The notes under the pieces were generated by a model. It was not told the DNA's origin, ran no database searches, and saw only the letters and a program-made list of their open reading frames with translations. A stretch of DNA of 5,019 bases from positions 1 through 5,019 of the forward strand of contig JAIRXI010000143.1 of assembly GCA_031268395.1 (NCBI GenBank), read 5' to 3'. Position 1 is the stretch's first letter; each line of letters opens with the position of its first letter. Source of the stretch: Tannerella sp. Its GTDB lineage: Bacteria > Bacteroidota > Bacteroidia > Bacteroidales > Tannerellaceae. Positions 1-5,019 of this stretch are shown piece after piece. The translations under genes and the position numbers were made by a program.

Positions 1-990
1 GCCTCTTCCGGCGTGGCCGTTTACCGCAGGATGCGTGCGGCGGAAGTCTTCGCCGACGGAAGCCGCGACATGCAACGCTCGCTGGCGCTGCAACTGGGTT
101 GCCTGCAGAAAAGCATGGATTACAGGGCCGATATCCCCAACTTCCTCGAACCCTGGTACGGGGTCGGGATTTATGCCTCAGCCTACGGGGTCGATTATGT
201 GTGGAATCCCGGGCAGGCGCCCGCGTCGCACTGCCGGTTCGCCACGCTCGCCGAAGCGCTCCGCCACGAACCGCAGCCGGTCGCCCAAACAGCCGTCGGA
301 CGGCATACGCTGGAGATGATCGACTGTTTTATGAACCGGACGAAAGGCAAACTGCCCCTCTGCTTCACCGACGCCCAGTCGCCGCTCAACACCGCCACGC
401 TGATCGTCGACACGACGTCCGTCATGATGGACATCGTGCTCGACCCCGAAGCCGTGAAGCGATTCCTCGACATCCTCGCCGGACTGATGATCGACTTTGT
501 GGCCGAACAGAAAAAGCTGATCGGCGACTGCCTCGTCAGTCCCGGACACGGCTTTGCCTCGGCGCGCAACTTTGAAGGCTACGGGCAGAGCGACGACAAT
601 ATCGTGATGCTTTCCAACGACGACTATCTGGCATGTGCCGTTCCCTCGTTCGAGAAAGTGGGGCTGACCTGTGGCGGCCCCGTGCTCCATTCCTGCGGCG
701 ACTATTCCGTCAAGCTGCCGGTCATGCACCGGATCAGGGGTTTGCGGATGATCGACGCCGCCTTTTCGCCGGAAACCGACCCGAATCCCAACCCCGCGCT
801 GCCGTTTGCCGAAGCGCTGGCTCATTCGGGTATCATACTGAATGCACGGATTGTGGGGGATATCGAAGTCATCAAACGAACCGTCCGTCAACTCTGGCGT
901 CCGGGCATGAAACTGATCGTCGTCACCTATTGCCATACGCCCGAAGAACAGGAGCGAGCGTATGATGCGATTCATGAAATATGTACCTGA
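1..990 (+). CDS. Uroporphyrinogen decarboxylase-superfamily protein, methyltransferase-like (5' end outside window)
   Basis: The reading frame is open from base 1 and ends at TGA 988-990, giving 329 visible residues. The in-frame GTG at 13 and ATG at 31 are poor starts because the N-terminal part of the fold should lie upstream, so the gene is 5'-partial. The sequence has the URO-D fold pattern, including NFLEPWYGVGIYASAYG near residues 47-63 and GGPVLHSCGDYS at about 225-236. His230-Ser-Cys232 followed by Cys311 (in VVTYCHTPEEQ) gives H-X-C-X78-C. This resembles the zinc-binding arrangement of the methylcobamide:CoM methyltransferases MtaA/MtbA, where zinc activates a thiol acceptor. Inference: a zinc-dependent, perhaps corrinoid-linked, cytoplasmic methyltransferase rather than HemE. 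HemE cannot be fully excluded because its N-terminal substrate motif would be outside the window. Substrate and partners are unknown. The C-terminus looks complete. The downstream neighbours are convergent, so no operon partner is visible here. Confidence 0.85.
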   Translation, partial: ASSGVAVYRRMRAAEVFADGSRDMQRSLALQLGCLQKSMDYRADIPNFLEPWYGVGIYASAYGVDYVWNPGQAPASHCRFATLAEALRHEPQPVAQTAVGRHTLEMIDCFMNRTKGKLPLCFTDAQSPLNTATLIVDTTSVMMDIVLDPEAVKRFLDILAGLMIDFVAEQKKLIGDCLVSPGHGFASARNFEGYGQSDDNIVMLSNDDYLACAVPSFEKVGLTCGGPVLHSCGDYSVKLPVMHRIRGLRMIDAAFSPETDPNPNPALPFAEALAHSGIILNARIVGDIEVIKRTVRQLWRPGMKLIVVTYCHTPEEQERAYDAIHEICT

Positions 991-1087
991 ATGTTGGACG
1001 GGCAAACCGGATTTCTTCCGCACCCTGAGGGACAGCCTGCTGACAGAAACCGAAATATCCGCCCGTCAACCCGTCCCGGCCTTCTAT

Positions 1088-1112
1088 AACGATGAACGAT
1101 GAACGATGAACG
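1088..1112 (+). repeat. 7-bp tandem micro-repeat (AACGATG)3.6
   Basis: There are 3.6 perfect copies of AACGATG. The tract is the exact reverse complement of 1471-1495, placing the two tracts at matching positions in the arms of the large inverted repeat. Such heptamer tracts are, from memory, common in Bacteroidota intergenic DNA. Confidence 0.9.
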
Positions 1113-1182
1113 GGGGCATTGTGTATTTAACCCAACATGTCCATTAGACACTTCCCGTCGTGTCTGGAAGATGCCTGCCGGT

Positions 1183-1212
1183 AAAAAACAGCCCGTCCCG
1201 GCCAGGGACGGA
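1183..1212 (-). terminator. Possible intrinsic terminator reading leftward
   Basis: On the minus strand, CCGTCCC-TGGCC-GGGACGG forms a 7-bp, GC-rich stem with a 5-base loop. It is followed by GCTG and then six T residues (1188-1183). The short spacer before the T-run is not ideal, and the nearest leftward gene stops about 550 bp away, so its target is unclear. In the plus direction the same hairpin has no T-run. It is one of three copies of this hairpin in the repeat cluster. Confidence 0.35.
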
Positions 1213-1244
1213 ATGTTGGTAGAAAACGGAATGCCGCAGAATCA

Positions 1245-1263
1245 CCCGTCCCGGCAGGGACGG
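1245..1263. repeat. GC-rich hairpin, second copy of CCGTCCC/GGGACGG
   Basis: CCGTCCC (1246-1252) and GGGACGG (1257-1263) form a 7-bp stem around the loop GGCA. It matches the hairpin at 1193-1211 in the same orientation, and a third copy lies at 1353-1371 with loop TAGCC. No T-run follows on either strand, so this copy is not called a terminator. Confidence 0.7.
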
Positions 1264-1352
1264 AATGTGGACGAAAAAGGGGTACGGCGGACACCTGCCG
1301 GAGCTGTGCGCTTGTCTTACCCTGCGCGAAATAAGGCCGTTCCGATCACATT

Positions 1353-1371
1353 CCGTCCCTAGCCGGGACGG
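1353..1371. repeat. GC-rich hairpin, third copy of CCGTCCC/GGGACGG
   Basis: CCGTCCC (1353-1359) pairs with GGGACGG (1365-1371) around the loop TAGCC. It is the inverted-repeat partner of the hairpin at 1193-1211. The stems are unchanged among the three copies while the loops vary (GGCCA, GGCA, TAGCC), which would fit selection on pairing or recent duplication. Confidence 0.7.
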
Positions 1372-1447
1372 GCGGATATTCCGTTTGCGGCCGGCCGGCA
1401 GTCTTCTCTTCCGGACACGACGGGAAGTGTCTAATGGACATGTTGGG
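1367..1447 (+). repeat. Direct repeat unit, copy 1 (partner at 1511-1593)
   Basis: This 81-bp unit starts GACGGGCGGATATTCCG and ends CTAATGGACATGTTGGG. It recurs in the same orientation at 1511-1593 with two substitutions, plus a 2-bp insertion and a nearby change at the GGGAAGTGTC/AGGAGAAGCGTC step. Its last 40 bases also form the right arm of the inverted repeat with 1131-1170. Confidence 0.85.
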
Positions 1448-1470
1448 ATAAATGCCCTGACGGGCAACCC

Positions 1471-1495
1471 CGTTCATCGTTCATCGTTCATCGTT
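1471..1495 (+). repeat. 7-bp tandem micro-repeat (CGTTCAT)3.6
   Basis: There are 3.6 perfect copies of CGTTCAT, an exact 25-base inverted copy of 1088-1112. The identical copy number in both arms suggests the arms arose by duplication and inversion, or that they are kept alike by gene conversion. Confidence 0.9.
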
Positions 1496-1510
1496 AATAG
1501 AGGACGGGTT

Positions 1511-1593
1511 GACGGGCGGATATTCCGTTTGCGGCCGGCAGGCAGTCTTCTCTTCCGGACACGACAGGAGAAGCGTCTAATGGACATGTTGGG
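1511..1593 (+). repeat. Direct repeat unit, copy 2
   Basis: This is the second copy of the 1367-1447 unit, 83 bp long. It directly follows the (CGTTCAT)n tract and a GGACGGGTT linker and is followed by an AACTTTC micro-repeat. Further single copies of the terminal core occur at 1625-1641 (CTAATGGACATTTCGGG) and, more diverged, at 1694-1711 (CTTAGTGGATATGTTGCG). The unit therefore seems to decay toward the downstream gene. Confidence 0.85.
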
Positions 1594-1596
1594 TTT

Positions 1597-1612
1597 AACT
1601 TTCAACTTTCAA
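1597..1612 (+). repeat. 7-bp tandem micro-repeat (AACTTTC)2.3
   Basis: A short tract of AACTTTC follows 3 bases after the end of direct repeat copy 2. It has the same 7-bp period as the CGTTCAT tracts but a different sequence. It occupies the same relative place downstream of the ATGTTGGG core. Confidence 0.7.
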
Positions 1613-1727
1613 ATGCGGAAGCATCTAATGGACATTTCGGGATTAAAATCAGGTGGAAATGAGGTTGTCTGTCCGCAGGACATTCACGCAAATCTTAGTG
1701 GATATGTTGCGTTATCTCCTGTTTCCG

Positions 1728-1759
1728 CAAAAGGCCGAACAGGTGCGAACCGCCTGTCC
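1728..1759 (-). terminator. Weak terminator candidate downstream of the ATP-grasp-like gene
   Basis: On the minus strand, starting 5 bases after the stop codon, GGACAGG (complement of 1759-1753) can pair with CCTGTTC (complement of 1743-1737), with one G-T pair, around a 9-base loop. A run of only four T residues (1732-1729) follows after GGCC. Position is right for the end of the two-gene operon, but the short T-run makes this tentative. Confidence 0.3.
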
Positions 1760-1764
1760 AGCAC

Positions 1765-2973
1765 TCATGCTAAAATGTAGGCTCTGTAGCGCGTTTCAGG
1801 CGTGACTGGGCAAAGCGAAAAGTACCCCGACTTGATTTTCCCGTTTTCCAATTGCAGAGGATATAATCTTTCCATCTGGAGATGCGAGGCGCTGGCCGCT
1901 TCCCGGGAGGATTCGCAGACAACGACAAACCGTCCGCCGGTCGACGGATGCATCCATCGGCGATTCAGCTGTATAGCCACCAGCCCCATCGTATAGCGCA
2001 AGTTCAATTCTACCAACGGATGAATCGCAAATGCGCCCCCCTGTCGACAGATCAGCATGTCGACACCCAGGCAACCCCGGTAGACGGCACCCAGCGTTTT
2101 CGTCAGGACGGCGGTAACGGCATTGCGCAGGTTCTGCAACAACGTTTCCGGGACATAGTTCAATAACCTGTTTTGCAACGATTCTTCGCTGCCCAGCAGG
2201 CAACCGCCGAAAGATCCATTCGGCAAGGTTTCGAAAATCGACAATCCCCTGTACACAACTTGTCCGTCTCCGTCGGATTCAAACTCCATAGCAAAATCGC
2301 AGACTTTATCCAGTACCGGTTCGATGCTGACCTGCCCCTGCTTTTTCAAGACGCCGGCCATCCAGCGAAGCGTCGGTGTTTCCAGGCGATCCGTCCAAAT
2401 CCAGTGCAATCCCCGTCCGGAACAGGAATACGGCATTTTCAGGAGACAGGGGGGCGGGTAAACGGACATGAACTGCCGGACTTCTTCCGGCGTTGAACAA
2501 AAAACGGGCGATACGACGGATGACGTTTCCGGCAATCGCCCCTGCACCTCCCGCAAACATTCGGCAGCCGTTTGCCGGGCCGTCAGACGGGTATACGCCT
2601 CTTTCCATGGGGGAATGACAAGCGTTATGCCTCGATGGCGAAGCCATTCAAAAAAACGGATACTTTGCGGCGAAAGTCCCCACGGCGCCACTTCGAGCGG
2701 TTTTGTTTCCGTCGCACAACGGCCTGTCTCCTGCGACAGCGGGAGGACGGGAGGACGTAATGCGGATGGTACGGAAGACAGAAAACACGCCGCTTTCGCT
2801 GCGTTGTCCACCCATACATAATCCCCTCTCGCGCCATACCAGAGCGGCAGAAGTTCCATGTCTTCCATCATCTTGCATACCGGCGCCGCAGGGGTGTAAT
2901 GAGCCGTACCCGAGCAGACGGCTGTCTCGTGTCCCGGGTTGAAATAATGCAGTTTGCTATTCGATATTTTCAT
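1765..2973 (-). CDS. ATP-grasp-fold protein of unknown substrate (Bacteroidales family)
   Basis: The gene is complete, 402 residues from ATG 2973-2971 to TGA 1767-1765. The family opening KLHYFNPGHETAV begins at residue 7. Further marks are LEVAPWGLSPQSIRFFEWL (about 93-111), KMPYSCSGRGLHWI (179-192), which looks like the ATP-grasp phosphate-binding lysine and glycine loop, SIEPVLDK (216-223), and GVDMLI (303-308). IHPLVELNLRYTMG (317-330) carries the Glu-X-Asn-X-Arg pattern expected for metal and ATP binding. The end, IKSGYFSLCPV...YRAYILA, matches the family's C-terminus as I recall it. Inference: a cytoplasmic ATP-dependent carboxylate ligase-like enzyme; substrate unknown. In-frame ATG 2982 and TTG 2985 are alternative starts. 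I chose 2973 because it places the conserved HYFNPGHE closest to the N-terminus; no clear Shine-Dalgarno decides. It overlaps the upstream DUF349 gene by 17 bp, indicating translational coupling or at least one transcript. Confidence 0.85.
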   Translation of the reverse strand: MKISNSKLHYFNPGHETAVCSGTAHYTPAAPVCKMMEDMELLPLWYGARGDYVWVDNAAKAACFLSSVPSALRPPVLPLSQETGRCATETKPLEVAPWGLSPQSIRFFEWLRHRGITLVIPPWKEAYTRLTARQTAAECLREVQGRLPETSSVVSPVFCSTPEEVRQFMSVYPPPCLLKMPYSCSGRGLHWIWTDRLETPTLRWMAGVLKKQGQVSIEPVLDKVCDFAMEFESDGDGQVVYRGLSIFETLPNGSFGGCLLGSEESLQNRLLNYVPETLLQNLRNAVTAVLTKTLGAVYRGCLGVDMLICRQGGAFAIHPLVELNLRYTMGLVAIQLNRRWMHPSTGGRFVVVCESSREAASASHLQMERLYPLQLENGKIKSGYFSLCPVTPETRYRAYILA

Positions 2974-5019
2974 CAATCGCATCAATCTTTTTCACGATCA
3001 ATGCCATTTCATCTCTCAGCTGTTCAATCTTTAGCTCCATCTCTTTCCGCAGGGTATTGCCTCCCTTGGAAGAGACATTGAAGAACCCGACATTGTTTTC
3101 ATACGTCTGCAATTCATTTTTCATGCGTTCGTAAGTGCGCATCATCCTGTCGCGTTCGTTGAATTTTCCTTTGCCGTGCCCGCTTTCGGCAAATGCCGTA
3201 CGCGGCTGCCGGCGGTCGGACTGGACGTGGACGACATCCAGCCGTTCGTACTGCCGGTCTACGGCTGTCCGGAAATCTTTGTAGAGGCCGTCTTTTTCCT
3301 TGAAAGGCACATAGCCGATCGTGTTCCATTCGGCAATCAGCAGTTTCAGTTCGCTCAGCGCTTCCTCGACTGGCAATTCCCGATTCAGCCCGTTGATTTT
3401 TTTAATCAGCAACTGTTTGGTGGCAAGGTTGGTTGATTCTTCCGTCTTGTGCGAATAGAACAGTTTATTCTTTTGTTCAAAGAAATAGTCACATGCCTCA
3501 CTGAATTGTTTCCAGAGGTTGTTGGTATGTTTACGCGCAATGGGACCAATCCTTTTCCATTCGTTCTGGAGGTCGATAATGGCTTTCGTCGCTTCTTTCC
3601 AGTCCGTACGGAGTTTCACCTCTTCCACCCTGGCAACCAGTTCCCGTTTCAGTTGGAAGTTTTTCTCAAATTCCCTCTTGACGGATTTGTAAAATGCATT
3701 CTTCTTTTCGAAATAATGGTCGCACACCGTGCGGAAACGTTCGAATATTTTATTATTCTGCTTTTTGGCGGCGAAACCGATGGTGCGCCATTTCTTCTGC
3801 AACGCGACGACTTCCAGGGTTTTCTTCTCCCAGTTCCTGAATGTCTTCAGCGATTCACAGTCTATACACTCAATGGTTTCACAAATAGCCGTTTTTTCGG
3901 CCAGGCATTTTTCCTCATGCGCCTTTAGCTTTTCAAAATGCGCATGATGATTCCTGTTGACCGCGGCCGAAGCTTCCTTGAAGCGTGCCCACAGGGATTC
4001 GCGAAGGTCCCGCGCTACCGGCCCGATGTCGCGCCACTGCAGGAACAATTTCTGCAACTGATGGTAGGCGGAGATGGAATCCGGTTCGTTTGCCAGTTTT
4101 TCGGCCGTTTCGCAAAGCGCTGTCTTCATTTCCAGGTTTTTCTTGAAGTCGTAGTCACGGAACTGGTTGTTGATCTTGATCAGGTCGTAAAACCGTTCGC
4201 TCTGGGTCTGATAGTTCCGCCACAACTCCCGCGCCTGTCCCTGAGGAACGGGATCAAGTTTTTTCCACTTCTGCTGGATTTCCTTAAACTCGTTGTATCG
4301 CTTGTGGAAATCGTCCTGACTTTCGACAAGCGCCTGCAGGCGGTCGATCAGCTGGAGTTTTTTCGCGTAATTTTCTTCCTTGAAGTGTTCTTCCTGCTCG
4401 TGAAGCAATGCTTTTTTTTGCTTGTATTCGGACAGCCATTCTTTCAACTGCGATGCCGTTTCGTCTTCCGGCGCCCTGAAATCAACTTCATTGCCGCCAT
4501 TTTCAACAAAGACCCGCCGCAATTCGTCCGTTTCCGCCTTGTCTATCCGGTAATAAGTCTGCTTCAGTTCGTCCACCCGTTCGCGGGTAGACGTTTCGGC
4601 ATGGGTGACCAGTTCCTTCAACTCGTCCAGGATTTCCTGCTTGCTGAGCATTCCCATGGCCCCCTCTTCGATGGCTTCCTGCAGTTCGCCGCAGAAATTG
4701 TCGGGCGTCGTCGGGAGTTCTTTCAATTCGGGTTCGTCGGCCGCTTCTTCTCCGCCGTCGGGATCTTCCGCCTCAGGCTCATCTTCCGCAGCCTCATCGT
4801 TGTCCAATACCGGCGCTGCTGTCTGGAGTTCTTGCTGTTCGGGTTCGCCGACTGCTTCTTCTCCGCCATCAAGATCTTCCGCTTCAGGCACATTTCCCAC
4901 AGGCTCATCGTTGTCCAATACCGGCGCTGCTGTCAGGAGTTCTTGCTGTTCGGGTTCGTCGGCCGCTTCTTCTCCGCCGTCGGGATCTTCCGCCTCAGGC
5001 TCATCTTCCGCAGCCTCAT
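2957..5019 (-). CDS. DUF349 repeat protein with acidic tandem-repeat N-terminus (5' end outside window)
   Basis: The frame is open from the right window edge to TAG 2959-2957, with 686 complete visible residues. No start lies in the window, and the TTG at 4918 is an internal leucine of a repeat. Visible residues 1 to about 105 are Glu/Asp/Pro/Gly-rich, built of 37-residue repeats with units such as EPEAEDPDGGEEAADEPE. The rest is charged and helical, with five DUF349 repeats whose key Trp residues are at about 251, 328, 410, 487 and 564 (spacing 77-82). Examples are QWRDIGPVARDL and EWKRIGPIARKH; the first repeat has KKLDPVP in place of the usual Ile-Gly. The last 70 residues (YENNVGFFNVSSKGGNTLRK onward) form a conserved coiled-coil-like tail. 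The family is known singly or with up to five repeats and has no assigned function. There is no signal peptide or membrane segment in the visible part, so it is probably cytoplasmic. It is the first visible gene of an operon with the ATP-grasp-like gene. Confidence 0.9.
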   Translation of the reverse strand, partial: EAAEDEPEAEDPDGGEEAADEPEQQELLTAAPVLDNDEPVGNVPEAEDLDGGEEAVGEPEQQELQTAAPVLDNDEAAEDEPEAEDPDGGEEAADEPELKELPTTPDNFCGELQEAIEEGAMGMLSKQEILDELKELVTHAETSTRERVDELKQTYYRIDKAETDELRRVFVENGGNEVDFRAPEDETASQLKEWLSEYKQKKALLHEQEEHFKEENYAKKLQLIDRLQALVESQDDFHKRYNEFKEIQQKWKKLDPVPQGQARELWRNYQTQSERFYDLIKINNQFRDYDFKKNLEMKTALCETAEKLANEPDSISAYHQLQKLFLQWRDIGPVARDLRESLWARFKEASAAVNRNHHAHFEKLKAHEEKCLAEKTAICETIECIDCESLKTFRNWEKKTLEVVALQKKWRTIGFAAKKQNNKIFERFRTVCDHYFEKKNAFYKSVKREFEKNFQLKRELVARVEEVKLRTDWKEATKAIIDLQNEWKRIGPIARKHTNNLWKQFSEACDYFFEQKNKLFYSHKTEESTNLATKQLLIKKINGLNRELPVEEALSELKLLIAEWNTIGYVPFKEKDGLYKDFRTAVDRQYERLDVVHVQSDRRQPRTAFAESGHGKGKFNERDRMMRTYERMKNELQTYENNVGFFNVSSKGGNTLRKEMELKIEQLRDEMALIVKKIDAIDENIE
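4709..5019 (-). repeat. 111-bp in-frame tandem repeats encoding 37-residue acidic units
   Basis: The unit boundary TTGTCCAATACCGGCGCTGC occurs at 4800 and again at 4911, exactly 111 bp apart, so the frame is kept. About 2.8 units are visible and the array continues past the window edge. Bases 4949-5019 are identical to 4727-4797 (71 bp, offset 222), while the middle copy between them differs at about a dozen sites. The array encodes part of the acidic N-terminal region of the DUF349 protein. Confidence 0.9.

Larger units (their letters stand above)
1051..1527. repeat. Large imperfect inverted repeat (arms 1051-1214 and 1349-1527)
   Basis: Read on the minus strand from 1214 down to 1051, the left arm contains the same blocks in the same order as the plus strand from 1349 to 1527. 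The blocks are a CATTCCGTCCC hairpin, a CTTCCGGACACGACGGGAAG-type block, the CTAATGGACATGTTGGG core, a (CGTTCAT)n micro-repeat, and GACGGGTTGACGGGCGGATAT. The best segment, 1131-1170 against 1408-1447, differs at one base in 40. Other parts differ by insertions, for example right-arm bases near 1373-1398 and 1451-1469. The spacer 1215-1348 holds another copy of the hairpin at 1245-1263. Weak similarity continues outward from the left arm to about 1030. No transposase, terminal duplication or coding function is visible. A MITE-like or REP-like element is possible but unproven. Confidence 0.8.

Noticed and set aside
13..15. GTG as start of the URO-D-family gene
   Set aside because: The frame is open at base 1 and the family needs more N-terminal sequence than this start would give.
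178..1023. 281-residue open frame on the minus strand opposite the URO-D-family gene
   Set aside because: It is a GC-rich antisense shadow of a clearly conserved plus-strand gene. Its translation has no recognisable domain.
1245..1371. Second and third GC-rich hairpins as intrinsic terminators
   Set aside because: Neither is followed by a T-run on either strand, so they are listed only as repeats.
1099..1467. Open frames on both strands here (87 residues plus strand from 1099; 107 residues minus strand from 1467)
   Set aside because: Both spell nearly the same peptide (NPTCPLDTSRRV and IPTCPLDTSRRV) because they read the two arms of the inverted repeat. They are rich in Arg/Pro with no domain, and they overlap each other. 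They are most likely repeat-derived spurious frames.
991..1764. CRISPR array
   Set aside because: The repeats are in both orientations, unevenly spaced and of differing length, with no regular unique spacers and no cas genes.
1265..1780. 171-residue open frame on the plus strand
   Set aside because: It contains the phrase GRIFRLRPAGSLLFRTR twice, which is simply the translation of the two direct repeat copies. It also runs into the end of the convergent gene. No start signal or recognisable domain.
4916..4918. TTG as start of the DUF349 gene
   Set aside because: The frame stays open to the window edge through another full acidic repeat, and this codon is the Leu of the repeated VLDNDE motif.

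Overview
The window looks like a chromosomal segment from a member of the Bacteroidales (Bacteroidota) of moderately high G+C content. The main evidence is a five-repeat DUF349 protein followed by an ATP-grasp-like protein whose opening (KLHYFNPGHE) and ending (IKSGYFSLCPV...YRAYIL) match, from memory, a family known mainly from Bacteroides and relatives. The 7-bp micro-repeats in the intergenic region also fit this group. Genus cannot be fixed from the sequence alone.

Layout. (1) Positions 1-990, plus strand: the 3' part of a uroporphyrinogen-decarboxylase-superfamily gene. It carries a His-X-Cys...Cys pattern like the zinc site of corrinoid methyltransferases, and its start lies upstream of the window. 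(2) Positions 991-1764: a 774-bp intergenic region with no convincing gene. It is filled with nested repeats: a large imperfect inverted repeat (about 1051-1214 against 1349-1527), a direct copy of half of the right arm (1511-1593), further single copies of a CTAATGGACAT core, three GC-rich CCGTCCC/GGGACGG hairpins and 7-bp tandem micro-repeats. (3) Positions 1765-2973, minus strand: the ATP-grasp-like protein, complete. (4) Positions 2957-5019, minus strand: the DUF349 protein, open to the window edge, with a very acidic N-terminal region made of in-frame 37-residue (111-bp) tandem repeats.

Genes 3 and 4 overlap by 17 bp and are almost certainly co-transcribed, DUF349 gene first. Gene 1 converges on them, and the repeat cluster sits between the two convergent 3' ends. 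That is a typical place for repeat elements to accumulate without harm and for bidirectional termination. No tRNA, rRNA, CRISPR array, transposase or phage gene was seen.

The least explained part is the repeat cluster. It has the look of a non-autonomous, palindromic, possibly genome-wide intergenic element, but nothing in the window shows how it moves or what it does.
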